From NCBI GenBank assembly GCA_029776255.1, contig JAKOTN010000083.1:1-64000 (forward strand): a stretch of 64,000 bases of DNA, written 5' to 3'. Source of the stretch: Pseudomonadota bacterium. Its GTDB lineage: Bacteria > Pseudomonadota > Gammaproteobacteria > Burkholderiales > Rhodocyclaceae. Positions 16,065 to 27,197 of this stretch are shown in pieces. Every line of letters starts with the position of its first letter. The first letter of the stretch is position 1. Under the pieces are notes generated by a model, which did not search any database, was not told where the DNA came from, and worked only from the letters and a program-made list of their open reading frames with translations. The position numbers were made by a program, and so were the translations under genes.

Positions 16065-17213
16065 ATGACGCGGACCGCTCCTCGCCCCGACTGGGACATT
16101 TTCTGCCAAGTCGTCGACAATTTCGGCGATATCGGCGTTTCCTGGCGCCTGGCGCGGCAGTTGCACGCCGAACACCATCTCCGCGTGCGTTTATGGGTCG
16201 ACAATCTGGCGACGTTCCAGATCCTGTGCCCTCAAGTCGCTCCGGATCGAACGAGCCAGCGCCTGGCGGGAATCGAACTCCGCCACTGGTCGGACCCGTT
16301 TCCCGAGGTGCAGCCGGCGCAGGTGGTGCTGGAGACGTTCGCCTGCCGGCTTCCCGACGCGTTTGTCACGCGCATGGCGCGGCTCGCGTCGGCGCCGGCG
16401 TGGATCAATCTCGATTATCTGAGCGCGGAAACCTGGGTCCCCGGCTGTCACACCCTCCCCTCGCCGCATCCGCGCCTGCCGCTGTGCAAATATTTCTATT
16501 TTCCCGGTTTCAGAAACGAGACCGGCGGGCTGCTGCGCGAACGGGATTTGCCGGAGCGCCGTCGGGCTTTCCTGAGCGGCACCGCGCGACAACATCGTTT
16601 CTGGCAGCCGTTTGGCGGCCCGCCAGCGGCGGAAACGCTACGCGTTTCGCTATTCGCCTACGACAACCCGGCACTGCCCGACCTGCTGCGGATCTGGGAA
16701 AGAGCGGCGCGACCGGTTTGCTGCCTGGTACCGGCGACACGCCACCTGACGACGCTCGGCACCTACGTCGGGCAGACCTTGGCCGTCGGCGACCGCCTCC
16801 GGCGCGGCGCCCTGGAAATCCGCGTCCTGCCTTTTCTCGATCACCGGCAATACGACCGGCTGCTCTGGGCGTGCGAACTGAATTTCGTGCGCGGCGAAGA
16901 CTCCTTTATCCGCGCGCAGTGGGCGGCGCGGCCGCTGGTCTGGCAACCCTATCCGCAGGACGACGGCGCACACCTGATCAAGCTCGACGCTTTCCTGGCG
17001 CTTTATTGCGCCGGACAACCGGCGGCGAGCGGCGCCGTGATCCGCGCGTTCTGGCAATCGTGGAATAACGGCGCTCTCGAACCGGGACAATGGCAGGCCT
17101 TTTCCGACGCGTTGCCGGCGTTGCGCGCGCACGCGGAACGCTGGGAGGCGACACTGCGCCAACAGCCGGATCTGGCGACGCAACTGGTGCGATTCAGCCG
17201 TTCCGGGATATAA
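16065..17213 (+). CDS. earP: EF-P arginine rhamnosyltransferase EarP
   Basis: Transfers rhamnose from dTDP-rhamnose onto Arg32 of elongation factor P, activating it for rescue of ribosomes stalled at polyprolines. The 382-residue inverting GT-B enzyme shows the N-terminal motif [18 protein letters not shown], whose two aspartates (18 and 22) match the catalytic pair known from Pseudomonas EarP, and the nucleotide-binding [12 protein letters not shown] near residue 285. The target gene efp follows after 37 bases, and EF-P itself has Arg32, so the pair is consistent. The ATG at 16065 gives the family start; a longer frame overlaps uvrC. It probably shares a divergent promoter region with uvrC. 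Confidence 0.95.
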   Translation: MTRTAPRPDWDIFCQVVDNFGDIGVSWRLARQLHAEHHLRVRLWVDNLATFQILCPQVAPDRTSQRLAGIELRHWSDPFPEVQPAQVVLETFACRLPDAFVTRMARLASAPAWINLDYLSAETWVPGCHTLPSPHPRLPLCKYFYFPGFRNETGGLLRERDLPERRRAFLSGTARQHRFWQPFGGPPAAETLRVSLFAYDNPALPDLLRIWERAARPVCCLVPATRHLTTLGTYVGQTLAVGDRLRRGALEIRVLPFLDHRQYDRLLWACELNFVRGEDSFIRAQWAARPLVWQPYPQDDGAHLIKLDAFLALYCAGQPAASGAVIRAFWQSWNNGALEPGQWQAFSDALPALRAHAERWEATLRQQPDLATQLVRFSRSGI

Positions 17214-17250
17214 TCATGGGCTTACCTTAATCCGCCTTGTGGAACGCACA

Positions 17251-17808
17251 ATGAAAACCGCTCAAGAACTTCGCGCAGGCAATGTCTTCATGGTCGGCAA
17301 CAACCCCATGGTGGTTCTCAAATCGGAATACGTCAAATCCGGCCGCAACGCGTCGGTGGTGAAGATGAAGATGAAAAACCTCCTCACCGAATCGCCGAGC
17401 GAGGCCGTCTACCGCGCCGACGACAAATTCGACGTCATCCAGCTTGAGCGCAAGGAAGTCGCCTATTCCTACTTTGCCGACCCGCTCTATGTTTTCATGG
17501 ACGCCGAGTACAACCCTTATGAAATCGAAGCCGATTGCATGAGCGATGCCCTGCATTACCTCGAAGACGGCATGCCCTGCGAAGCGGTGTTCTATAACGG
17601 CAAAGCCATTTCGATCGAATTGCCGACCAGTCTGGTTCGCGAAGTGATCTATACCGAACCGGCGGTCAAGGGCGACACCTCCGGCAAGGTGATGAAACCC
17701 GCGCGCCTGTCCACCGGTTTCGAACTGCCGGTTCCCGCCTTCATTGAAATCGGCGACAAGATCGAAATCGACACCCGCACCAACGAATACCGCTCGCGCG
17801 TCCGCTAA
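17251..17808 (+). CDS. efp: Elongation factor P (arginine-32 type)
   Basis: Stimulates peptide-bond formation at consecutive prolines. The 185-residue, three-domain protein has the loop VKSGRNAS with Arg32 at the modified tip, where other EF-P groups have lysine. This is the form modified by EarP, which is encoded just upstream, and no EpmA/EpmB genes are seen here. The C-terminal domain ends in [18 protein letters not shown]. The ATG at 17251 is preferred to a start four codons earlier. A strong terminator follows. Confidence 0.97.
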   Translation: MKTAQELRAGNVFMVGNNPMVVLKSEYVKSGRNASVVKMKMKNLLTESPSEAVYRADDKFDVIQLERKEVAYSYFADPLYVFMDAEYNPYEIEADCMSDALHYLEDGMPCEAVFYNGKAISIELPTSLVREVIYTEPAVKGDTSGKVMKPARLSTGFELPVPAFIEIGDKIEIDTRTNEYRSRVR

Positions 17809-17830
17809 GAAAACAGCGCACGACCAAACC

Positions 17831-17860
17831 AAAGGCAGCCCACGGGCTGCCTTTTCGTTT
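17831..17860 (+). terminator. Terminator after efp
   Basis: AAGGCAGCC-cac-GGGCTGCCTT followed by TTCGTTTT, 22 bases after the efp stop. Confidence 0.85.
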
Positions 17861-18146
17861 TCCCGACCAATCCGCGTACCGCGCGTCCACCGGTCAATCG
17901 GAATAGCAAGAACCACTTCCGGACCCGATGGCACGCGGCGGTATCATGGCAACGACGGCAAACCCAATTCGCTTAAAAATGCGCCGCGTTTGTCCCGCGC
18001 GGCGTTTATTTCCTGCTCGACAGCCGTCAACTGCCGGAAAACCACTTACAAATCCAATTTTTCTTCGTTTTAAATATTGATATAACGTGAAATACAAATA
18101 TTGACCCTCTCTTTCTCAATGCATTCCAGCGACACCCGGCGGGAGT

Positions 18147-18224
18147 ATCCGCGCAATGGATGTACTTGAGCGCTTCGAGTCTGGCGACGAATTCCTGTTC
18201 GATCCGGCTGTCGTTTGTCGTCAT
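18147..18224 (-). pseudogene. Possible fragment of a type I restriction subunit R N-terminus
   Basis: On the minus strand an ATG at 18224 starts MTTNDSRIEQEFVARLEALK and goes on YIHCAD before losing resemblance. That stretch looks like the very N-terminus of type I restriction subunits (HsdR), which commonly begin with a REQEFIxxLQxLKYxYRPDI pattern. Nothing of the nuclease or helicase domain follows, and nagZ begins soon after. The rest of the 460-base efp-nagZ gap (17861-18320) holds no gene that I can support. The match is short, so chance is not excluded. Confidence 0.35.
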
Positions 18225-18320
18225 CGACAGCCACCACGCTGGAATGGCAGGAGGTGCTTGAACCACGCTTTTTCCGGTGGATTCTCCAGCCGATTTTTGG
18301 GCCGTCTCGCCGGGAAACCC

Positions 18321-19352
18321 TTAGGCCGACAGGCGGGCCGCGGCGGCGACGCCGGCCAGATACCGTCGATCGTGCTGTAGCGCCGCCCATTCAATCGCGT
18401 CATGCCCCGGCGACAGCCGCTCGACGCGTTGTGCGCGCCGCGTATCGAGCACCGGCCGCCAGTTTTCCAGCACCTCGCCAACGGCGGTCGGCGAATTGCA
18501 GAGCAGCAACATGTCGCAGCCGGCCTGCCAGGCGGCGGCGCAGCGCGCCACCGGATCACCGGCGGCGCCGGCGGCGGCCATCGACAGATCGTCGCTGAAG
18601 ATCACGCCGTCGAAACCGAGCTCCTCGCGCAGCAGGCGATTCCACACCGGCGAGAAACCGGCCGGCCGGTGGTCGACCTGGCGGTAGATGACGTGCGCGG
18701 GCATCACCGCGTCGAGAGGCAGGCGGCGGTAGGGTTCGATGTCCGACGCCAGTTCCGCCAGCGTTCGCCCGTCGACCGGCATGGCGATGTGCGAATCCGC
18801 CTCGACCCAACCATGCCCCGGGAAGTGCTTGCCGCAAGCCGCCATGCCGGCCTCGCGCAGGCCGTCGATCAAGGCACCGGCGAGGGCGACAACCACCGCC
18901 GGGTCGGCATGGAAGGCGCGGTCGCCAATGACGCCGCTGCGCCCCCAGTCGAGATCCAGCACCGGCGTGAATGACAGGTCGACGCCGTGCGCGCGCAACT
19001 CCGCCGCCAAGACGTAACCCACTTGGCGCGCGCTCTCCACCGCCCCTCGCGGGTCGCGCGCCCACAATTCGCCCAGACGACGCATCGGCGGCAGGCGGGT
19101 GAACCCTTCTCGACAGCGTTGCACGCGACCGCCCTCGTGGTCGATGGCGATCGGCAAGGCCGGCAGCCGCAACGCGTGCACCTCGGCGGTGAGTTGCGCG
19201 AGTTGTTGCGGCGAATCGTAATTGCGCGCGAAAAGAATCAGACCACCGACCAAGGGGTGGCACAGGCGCTGGCGCTCGTCGTCGGACAGCGCCGTCCCGC
19301 CGAGGTCGATCATCAGCGGGCCTAGCGGTAAATGCGGTCTGACGTTGTTCAT
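18321..19352 (-). CDS. nagZ: Beta-N-acetylhexosaminidase
   Basis: A cytosolic glycoside hydrolase family 3 enzyme that removes N-acetylglucosamine from anhydromuropeptides during cell-wall recycling. The 343-residue length is the single-domain NagZ size. It has the IDHEGGRVQR block, the flexible catalytic loop KHFPGHG (175-181) with the acid/base histidine, and the nucleophile Asp254 in SDDLSM. The gene is the last of the lepA-to-nagZ unit and overlaps acpS by four bases. Confidence 0.95.
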   Translation of the reverse strand: MNNVRPHLPLGPLMIDLGGTALSDDERQRLCHPLVGGLILFARNYDSPQQLAQLTAEVHALRLPALPIAIDHEGGRVQRCREGFTRLPPMRRLGELWARDPRGAVESARQVGYVLAAELRAHGVDLSFTPVLDLDWGRSGVIGDRAFHADPAVVVALAGALIDGLREAGMAACGKHFPGHGWVEADSHIAMPVDGRTLAELASDIEPYRRLPLDAVMPAHVIYRQVDHRPAGFSPVWNRLLREELGFDGVIFSDDLSMAAAGAAGDPVARCAAAWQAGCDMLLLCNSPTAVGEVLENWRPVLDTRRAQRVERLSPGHDAIEWAALQHDRRYLAGVAAAARLSA

Positions 19353-19738
19353 GCGTGCTCCAGAATCACGAAGGCGACAGCGAATTCGCGTTCGTCGCTG
19401 ATCGACAGATGGGCGCTCAAGCCGCGTTCGGCCAGATAAGCGGCCAGCGGCGGAGCGTACTCGAAAAAAGGTTTGCCGGCGGCGTCATGAGCGACGGCGA
19501 CGTTGGCCAGGGTCGCCGGCGCGACCACGCCGATGCCCAGCGCCTTGCCGAACGCCTCTTTGGCGGCGAAGCGTTTGGCGAGAAAACGAGCCGAGTCTTT
19601 GACCGACTCTTTCACCTTGGCGAACTCGTCGCGCTCACTGGGCGCGAGAAGTTTATCGAGCGCGCGCTGCGCGTGTCGCTCGTAGAACCGGCCGAGACGT
19701 TCGACAGCGACGATATCGGTACCGACGCCGGCAATCAT
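19349..19738 (-). CDS. acpS: Holo-[acyl-carrier-protein] synthase
   Basis: Transfers 4'-phosphopantetheine from CoA to the serine of acyl carrier protein. The 129-residue trimeric enzyme has the magnesium ligands Asp8 in GVGTDIV and Glu61 in KRFAAKEAFGKALG, and the ISDEREFAVAFVI strand at the end. It overlaps both pdxJ (four bases) and nagZ (four bases), so translation of the three is coupled. Its substrate ACP is encoded at 39556. Confidence 0.95.
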   Translation of the reverse strand: MIAGVGTDIVAVERLGRFYERHAQRALDKLLAPSERDEFAKVKESVKDSARFLAKRFAAKEAFGKALGIGVVAPATLANVAVAHDAAGKPFFEYAPPLAAYLAERGLSAHLSISDEREFAVAFVILEHA

Positions 19739-20496
19739 CGGTCGCGGACGGCGGTTTGCGCTTCACGCAGCAAGCGTTTCATTTCGCGAACGGCGTCCCG
19801 CAGGCCGACGAAGATCGCGCGGCTGATGATCGCGTGCCCGATATGCAGTTCGCGAATGCCGGGCAGTTGCGCCACCGGCTGCACGTTGAAGTAGTTCAGC
19901 GCGTGTCCGGCATTGAAACGCATGCCGTGCTGGCGAATCAATTCGCCGGCCCGGCGAATTTTCGCCAGTTCGGCAACGACCGGCGGGCTCTCGGGATCGC
20001 GCCCCTGGGTGTAGAAGGCGTGCGCGTACGGCCCGGTATGGATTTCACACACCCGGGCACCGATCCGCGCCGCGGCGTCGACCTGCGCCTCCTCGGCATC
20101 GATGAACACGCTGCTGACGATGCCTTGTTCGGAGAGACGGGCCACCGTGTCGCGCAAGCGGGCTTCCTGGGCGACGATGTCGAGCCCGCCCTCGGTGGTC
20201 ACCTCATGGCGACCCTCCGGCACCAGCATCGCCATCTGCGGCTTGACGCGGCAGGCAATGCCGATCATCTCGTCGGTGGCGGCCATTTCGAGATTGAGTT
20301 TGATCTGGGCCAGGGCGTGCAGCTTTTCGACATCGGCGTCCTGAATGTGGCGCCGATCCTCGCGCAAATGGATGGTGATACCGTCGGCGCCGCCAAGGTG
20401 CGCTTCGACGGCGGCCCAAACCGGATCGGGTTCGTAGGTGGCGCGCGCCTGCCGGATCGTCGCCACGTGGTCGATATTGACGCCAAGTTCGATCAT
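19735..20496 (-). CDS. pdxJ: Pyridoxine 5'-phosphate synthase
   Basis: Condenses 3-amino-2-oxopropyl phosphate with 1-deoxyxylulose 5-phosphate to give pyridoxine 5'-phosphate in the DXP-dependent vitamin B6 pathway. The 253-residue TIM barrel has the family blocks LGVNIDHVATIRQARAT, ITIHLREDRRHI, the glutamates in CEIHTGPYA and the late GHAIISRAIF. It overlaps recO and acpS by four bases each, as in other betaproteobacteria. Confidence 0.96.
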   Translation of the reverse strand: MIELGVNIDHVATIRQARATYEPDPVWAAVEAHLGGADGITIHLREDRRHIQDADVEKLHALAQIKLNLEMAATDEMIGIACRVKPQMAMLVPEGRHEVTTEGGLDIVAQEARLRDTVARLSEQGIVSSVFIDAEEAQVDAAARIGARVCEIHTGPYAHAFYTQGRDPESPPVVAELAKIRRAGELIRQHGMRFNAGHALNYFNVQPVAQLPGIRELHIGHAIISRAIFVGLRDAVREMKRLLREAQTAVRDR

Positions 20497-21209
20497 AGTT
20501 CCTGTAACTCCCTGAAAATCCGGCGGCTGGACAGGTTTTTGCCGCCGGTGTAATGGCCGATCAAGGTGCGCATCAGTTGCTTGGCCTCGACCAGCGAACG
20601 CGGATCGGAAAAATCCTCCCGCGCCAGATCGTTCAGCGTCCGCCCGCTGACCGCCAGGGCCGACGCGCCCGGTTCGGCAAGACGCACCGGCCCGCGCTCG
20701 ATTTCATAGGCATAATGCGCGTCGTTGTCGAGCGCCAGCCCATCGACATCGGCGTCCAGCATCAGGCCGTAGCCGAGTTCCTGTAGCAACGCCCGCTCGA
20801 AACAACGCAAATCGGATTCGCGCGCGCCGGCGGCAAAACGGCGCAGTGTTTCCGCATAAGTGGCGAACAGGCGGGGATGCGCGTCCTGACGCGGCAGCAG
20901 ATGCATCAGCAATTCATTGAGATAGTAACCGCAAAACAATGCCTTGCCAGCCAACAGCGGCTGCCCGCCCTGCCACTCGGCTTTCATCAGCGTGTGCACT
21001 TCACCGCGCCCGGCCCAGCCGATTTCGAGCGGCTGAAACGCCAGCAGAATTCCGCGCAAGGTCGAACGCGGGCGGCGCGCACCGCGCGCCAGCAAGGCCA
21101 CGCGTCCATGATCGCGCGAAAAGGCGTCGATGATCAGGCTGGTTTCGCTGTAGGGATAGGCGTGCAGCACGAACGCCGGCTGTTGATCGACCTTGTGCCG
21201 CGGATTCAC
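20493..21209 (-). CDS. recO: DNA repair protein RecO
   Basis: Anneals single strands and loads RecA together with RecR. The 238-residue protein has the N-terminal OB-fold block AFVLHAYPYSETSLIIDAFS, the GVAR-like stretch ALLARGARRPRS, and the helical C-terminal part starting FCGYYLNELLMHLLPRQD. The cysteines of a zinc site found in some RecO proteins are not evident. It lies between era and pdxJ and overlaps pdxJ by four bases. Confidence 0.93.
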   Translation of the reverse strand: MNPRHKVDQQPAFVLHAYPYSETSLIIDAFSRDHGRVALLARGARRPRSTLRGILLAFQPLEIGWAGRGEVHTLMKAEWQGGQPLLAGKALFCGYYLNELLMHLLPRQDAHPRLFATYAETLRRFAAGARESDLRCFERALLQELGYGLMLDADVDGLALDNDAHYAYEIERGPVRLAEPGASALAVSGRTLNDLAREDFSDPRSLVEAKQLMRTLIGHYTGGKNLSSRRIFRELQEL

Positions 21210-21247
21210 GTCCCGACTCGCCCGCCTGCCATCACCGCGTCCGGCGT

Positions 21248-22132
21248 TTATTCATAGCCAAGGGTTTTGAGCACGCGCTCGTCGTCGGCCCAGCCGGACT
21301 TGACCTTGACGAATACTTCGAGAAATACCGGTCCGCCGAACAGGTGCTCCATGTCCTGCCGCGCCTCCGACGCGATGCGCTTGATGGTTTCACCGCCACC
21401 GCCGATGACGATCGCCTTGTGTCCATCGCGCTCGACCAGGATCGCGGCGCTGATACGGCGCAAGTGCCCGTCGACGACGAATTTTTCGATGTCGACCGCT
21501 GCGCCGTAGGGTAGTTCGTCGCCAATCAGACGAAAAAGTTTTTCGCGGAGGTATTCGCCAGCCAGAAAGCGTTCGCTGCGATCGGTCAATTCATCCTCCG
21601 CGAAGATGAACTCGCCTGTGGGCAAATACTTGCGGATTTCGGCGAGCAAATCGTCCATCTGCACACCGCGCGCCGCGCTGACCGGCACGAGGGCCGCGAA
21701 ATCGCCTTCGGTGGACAGGCGCGCCAGATAGGGCAACAACTGCGTCTTGTCCTTCACCTGATCGGTTTTGTTGACCACGACGATCACCGGACACGCGGCG
21801 GGAACCAGCTTGCGTACCGCGCGGTCACGATCGTCGAAACGACCGGCCTCGACCACGAAGAGCGCGACATCGACGTCGGCCAGCGCCTGCCGAACCCCCC
21901 GGTTCATCAGTTGATTGAGGGTATTGCCATGCCGGGTTTGAAAACCCGGCGTGTCGACGAAGACGTACTGCGTATCCGGTGTACTGAGAATGCCCATGAT
22001 GCGGTGACGGGTGGTCTGCGCCCGCCGTGAAACGATGCTGACTTTCTCGCCCACCAGTCGGTTGAGCAAGGTGGACTTGCCGACGTTCGGGCGACCGACG
22101 ATGGCGATACGTCCGCAACGGCGTTCGTTCAT
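21248..22132 (-). CDS. era: GTPase Era
   Basis: An essential GTPase that binds the 3' end of 16S rRNA during 30S subunit maturation. The 294-residue protein has G1 GRPNVGKST (13-21), a DTPGF G3 motif, the NKTD G4 motif and the SAARG G5 motif, then the C-terminal KH domain with a GGGGETIKRIASEARQD loop. It overlaps rnc by four bases, a pairing that links 16S processing enzymes. Confidence 0.97.
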   Translation of the reverse strand: MNERRCGRIAIVGRPNVGKSTLLNRLVGEKVSIVSRRAQTTRHRIMGILSTPDTQYVFVDTPGFQTRHGNTLNQLMNRGVRQALADVDVALFVVEAGRFDDRDRAVRKLVPAACPVIVVVNKTDQVKDKTQLLPYLARLSTEGDFAALVPVSAARGVQMDDLLAEIRKYLPTGEFIFAEDELTDRSERFLAGEYLREKLFRLIGDELPYGAAVDIEKFVVDGHLRRISAAILVERDGHKAIVIGGGGETIKRIASEARQDMEHLFGGPVFLEVFVKVKSGWADDERVLKTLGYE

Positions 22133-22800
22133 GATTTCTCCAACACCGCCAGCGCGCGCTCGGCGGCGACTTGTTCGGCGGCGCGACGGCTGGTCGCCCT
22201 ACCCTCGGTACGAAGACGCAAGGCGTCGATAACGCAGGCGACGGTAAACCACTGCGCGTGCGCATCGCCCTCGGTGCCGACGAGCGTGTATTGCGGCAAG
22301 GCCATCCGCTTGCCCTGCAAATACTCTTGTAGGCGCGTCTTCGCGTCCTTGTTGCCTTGTCCCGGAACCAGCTGAACAAGCCTGTCGCGATACAAGCGCC
22401 CGACGATCTCGCTCGCGGCGTCGAAACCGCTGTCCAGCCAGATGGCGCCGAACACGGCTTCGAGCGCGTCGGCGAGAATCGACGGTCGCCGATGCCCACC
22501 GCTTTTCAATTCTCCCTCGCCGAGACGAAGCGCGTCACCGAGAGAAAGGGAGAGCGCCAGTTGGTGCAAGCTGTCCTGGCGAACCATATGCGCCCGCAAT
22601 CGCGAAAGATCGCCTTCGGGCAACAAGGGAAAACGTTCGAACAGCTTGCGGGCGATCACCGCGTTGAGAACAGCGTCGCCAAGAAACTCCAGGCGCTCGT
22701 TGTGTGGCGAACTATAACTGCGATGCGTCAGGGCATGTTGCAGAAGCGAGCGATCCTGGAACTTGTAGCCCAGTGCCCGCTCTAGTTGATCCTCGGTCAT
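22129..22800 (-). CDS. rnc: Ribonuclease III
   Basis: A double-strand-specific RNase that processes rRNA precursors and messenger structures. The 223-residue protein has the signature NERLEFLGDAVL (34-45), the second catalytic block DALEAVFGAIWLDSG, and a C-terminal double-stranded RNA-binding domain ending in RRAAEQVAAERALAVLE. It overlaps the DUF4845 gene upstream by four bases and era downstream by four bases. Confidence 0.97.
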   Translation of the reverse strand: MTEDQLERALGYKFQDRSLLQHALTHRSYSSPHNERLEFLGDAVLNAVIARKLFERFPLLPEGDLSRLRAHMVRQDSLHQLALSLSLGDALRLGEGELKSGGHRRPSILADALEAVFGAIWLDSGFDAASEIVGRLYRDRLVQLVPGQGNKDAKTRLQEYLQGKRMALPQYTLVGTEGDAHAQWFTVACVIDALRLRTEGRATSRRAAEQVAAERALAVLEKS

Positions 22801-23156
22801 TGACCGCGACCGAGGGACGAGCCTTTGAAATCGATCAGCAGGCTGACATTGCCGACCAGGGGAATGCGTTTTTCGTAGGCGAAGGCAATCACCACCTGAT
22901 CGTCTTCCTTGAAGATATCCAGATCGGTGCCGGTAACGGTCTTGATGTGTTCAACCTCGGCGTATTTGCCGAAAGCGCTCCGCAGTTCGGCCACCGTTTT
23001 ACCGTTGGCATCGGCGGCCACCGCTTTGACAGCTTGCCGGATTCTGGAATATTCAATGAGATCCGGCATGGTGCGGATGGCGAGTATCGCCACCAAGCCA
23101 ACCACCACTCCCCACAGCAGCAGGCCCGACAAGGCAATCCCTCGCTGAGCTTTCAT
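22797..23156 (-). CDS. DUF4845 membrane protein
   Basis: A 119-residue protein of the DUF4845 family that is regularly found between lepB and rnc in betaproteobacteria. It has a basic N-terminus (MKAQRG) and one membrane helix (residues 8-27), then a periplasmic domain of about 90 residues ending in the beta-hairpin AYEKRIPLVGNVSLLIDFKG. The pilin-like start suggests an exported single-pass protein. Function unknown. Confidence 0.85.
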   Translation of the reverse strand: MKAQRGIALSGLLLWGVVVGLVAILAIRTMPDLIEYSRIRQAVKAVAADANGKTVAELRSAFGKYAEVEHIKTVTGTDLDIFKEDDQVVIAFAYEKRIPLVGNVSLLIDFKGSSLGRGQ

Positions 23157-23167
23157 AGTTTTCGCCC

Positions 23168-23956
23168 CTATTTGAACGACCCGACCCGCTTCAGATCACC
23201 AAAATTGAACCAGATGAAAAACGCCTTGCCGACGATATTTTTTTCAGGAACAAAGCCCCAGTAGCGGCTATCGCGGCTGTTGTCGCGATTGTCGCCCATC
23301 ACGAAGTAGTGACCGGGAGGAACGGTACAACCGACTCCAGTGCTGATATAAGAGCAATTCTCGCGATTCGGGAATTGTGCGACACCGGTGACATACGGCG
23401 GCGCATCCTCGTCGTTGAGCGTCCGGTACTCGGTGGCGCCCAAGGTCTCCGTATATTGCCCCGAATAGTAGAGGCGCTCGGAATGCAGATAATCGCCCAC
23501 CTTGCTCGTGACCACCGGCTCGCCGTTGATGGTCAACCGCTTGTTCACGTAGGCCACCTTGTCGCCAGGCAGGCCGATCACCCGCTTGATATAGTCCAGC
23601 GAGGGGTCCTCGGGGTAACGAAAGACCATCACGTCGCCGCGTTGCGGGCTATTCACGTCGAGCACTTTCACGTTGATCACCGGCAGGCGCAAGCCATAGG
23701 TGAACTTGTTCACCAGGATGAAATCGCCGACCTGCAAGGTAGGAATCATCGAACCCGACGGGATCTTGAACGGCTCGACCACAAACGAGCGCAACACGAA
23801 AACGATCAGGATCACCGGGAAAAAACTTGCGCCATACTCGACCCACCATGGGTCCTTGGCGTCGGCCGGACGGCGCTTGCGAAAAACCAGGATGTCGGCT
23901 ACCCAGATCGCACCGCTGAGCAGCAGGAGAATCAACAGAATCAATGCAAAATTCAC
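23168..23956 (-). CDS. lepB: Signal peptidase I
   Basis: Cleaves signal peptides of exported proteins at the outer face of the inner membrane. The 262-residue protein has two N-terminal membrane helices (about 2-22 and 44-60), the catalytic Ser69 in IPSGSMIPTL and the general-base Lys124 in DYIKRVIGLPGD, and the box E motif MGDNRDNSRDSR. It is encoded 11 bases downstream of lepA, the usual arrangement. Confidence 0.97.
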   Translation of the reverse strand: MNFALILLILLLLSGAIWVADILVFRKRRPADAKDPWWVEYGASFFPVILIVFVLRSFVVEPFKIPSGSMIPTLQVGDFILVNKFTYGLRLPVINVKVLDVNSPQRGDVMVFRYPEDPSLDYIKRVIGLPGDKVAYVNKRLTINGEPVVTSKVGDYLHSERLYYSGQYTETLGATEYRTLNDEDAPPYVTGVAQFPNRENCSYISTGVGCTVPPGHYFVMGDNRDNSRDSRYWGFVPEKNIVGKAFFIWFNFGDLKRVGSFK

Positions 23957-23967
23957 TTGTTTGTCCT

Positions 23968-25764
<1,797 letters not shown>

Positions 25765-25991
25765 TAGAGTTGTATCAGGTAGGTTAAAAGCGTATCATTT
25801 TTCATCATAACTATCTGATACATAGGCGTTTATTAACTCAGTTCGTTTCAGCTTGTCTCATAAAATCTCAGGATAAAGCGGGTATGAATGCGGGTATGTC
25901 AAAACCGGCTCACTAAATCTACCCGCAAATATCTCAAAAACCCAGCAATAGAGACGCTTTGCAAGATTTGCTAGCCCACCAAGGAGGCATC
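25765..25991. other. Island left end: lepA leader and integrase leader
   Basis: This 227-base, AT-rich stretch lies between divergent lepA and the integrase. It contains GTATCA-type hexamers at about 25774, 25791 and, inverted as TGATAC, at about 25817. It also holds the arm repeat at 25877-25900 and a minus-strand TTGACA at about 25901 that could belong to a promoter for lepA. A good -10 partner is not obvious. Confidence 0.4.
25877..25900. repeat. Integrase arm-type repeat, left
   Basis: AGCGGGTATGAATGCGGGTATG contains two GCGGGTATG-type units 12 bases apart. The same arrangement with three substitutions occurs near the right end at 32896-32920, in the same orientation. Confidence 0.6.
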
Positions 25992-27197
25992 ATGCTGACC
26001 GATACACAGATCAGAAACACCAAACCAGAGGCGAAGCCCATCAAACTTACAGATGGGGCCGGATTATACCTTGAAGTCACCCCGTCAGGCGGCAAGCATT
26101 GGCGCTACCGGTTCCGATTGGGAGGCAAGGAAAGCCTGTATGCCATCGGTACATATCCAGACACCAAAGCCGCAGAAGCAAGGCAACGCCGAGATGTGGC
26201 GCGCCAGTTGGTCAAACAGGGCATTAACCCCGCCCACCAGCGCAAGATCGATAAAATTGCCGAGCAATATGAACGAGCAACAACTTTTCAGGCTGTTGCC
26301 GCCGAATGGTATGAAGCGAAATCCGGCACATGGTCAGCAGGGCACAAATGCCATGTCGATACAGTCCTGAAGAAAGACATTAACCCCCGTATTGGTGCCC
26401 TGCCTATCAAAGACATCAAAACACCGGCAGTTCATGAAGTTCTCCGTAAAATAGAAGCACGGCAAGCCCCTACTCGCGCCATCCTTGCTCGCCAGATCAT
26501 CGGCAATGTGTTCAAACTTGCAATCATCACGCACCGCGCCGAATACAACGTAGCCGATCCACTCAAGGGGGAAATCGCGCGCCGTGTTGTCGAGCACCGC
26601 AAGCACTTGAATGACGACGACCTGCCCGACTTCCTGCGCAAGTTGGAGGATTACACGGGACACCAAACCACATCTATAGCTCTCAAGCTGCTTATGCTGA
26701 CTGCGGTTCGACCGGGGGAATTGTGCGGGGCAGTTTGGTCTGAATTCAATATTGATCGTGCAGAATGGCGTATCCCCGGGGCACGCATGAAGATGAAGGA
26801 AGAACATCTAGTCCCCCTACCCCGTCAAGCGCTGGAACTTCTTGAACAATTGCGGAACCTCACGGGACACGAAAAGCATCTATTCCCCGCCCAAAGTACC
26901 AAGTCTCAAACCATGCCGACCGCCACCCTACGAAATGCAGTAACCAAACTAGGTTTTTCAGATCGATTCAGCCCCCACGGTGCGCGAGGCACATTCTCTA
27001 CAATGTGCAATGAAGCCGGATTCAGGCCGGATGTGATCGAGCGGCAACTTGCCCACGCAGAACGAAATAAAGTTCGGGCAAGCTACAACCAAGCCGAGTA
27101 CATGCCAGAGCGCCGAAAGATGATGCAGCAATGGGCAGACACGCTTGATGCTCTCAAAGCTGGCAGCAATGTCATTCCCTTCGGTAAGGCTGCGTGA
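25992..27197 (+). CDS. P4-type tyrosine integrase (DUF4102)
   Basis: Site-specific recombinase of the island at lepA. The 401-residue protein begins with the DUF4102 arm-binding domain (LTDTQIRNTKPEAKPIKLTD and KHWRYRFRLGGKESLYAIGTYPD). The catalytic residues are Arg240 in AVRPGEL, His329 and Arg332 in HGARGTF, His355 in LAHAERN and the nucleophile Tyr365 in ASYNQAEY. The ATG at 25992 follows AAGGAGG by 5 bases and is preferred to an earlier in-frame start. Its stop overlaps the start of the next gene by one base. Confidence 0.93.
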   Translation: MLTDTQIRNTKPEAKPIKLTDGAGLYLEVTPSGGKHWRYRFRLGGKESLYAIGTYPDTKAAEARQRRDVARQLVKQGINPAHQRKIDKIAEQYERATTFQAVAAEWYEAKSGTWSAGHKCHVDTVLKKDINPRIGALPIKDIKTPAVHEVLRKIEARQAPTRAILARQIIGNVFKLAIITHRAEYNVADPLKGEIARRVVEHRKHLNDDDLPDFLRKLEDYTGHQTTSIALKLLMLTAVRPGELCGAVWSEFNIDRAEWRIPGARMKMKEEHLVPLPRQALELLEQLRNLTGHEKHLFPAQSTKSQTMPTATLRNAVTKLGFSDRFSPHGARGTFSTMCNEAGFRPDVIERQLAHAERNKVRASYNQAEYMPERRKMMQQWADTLDALKAGSNVIPFGKAA

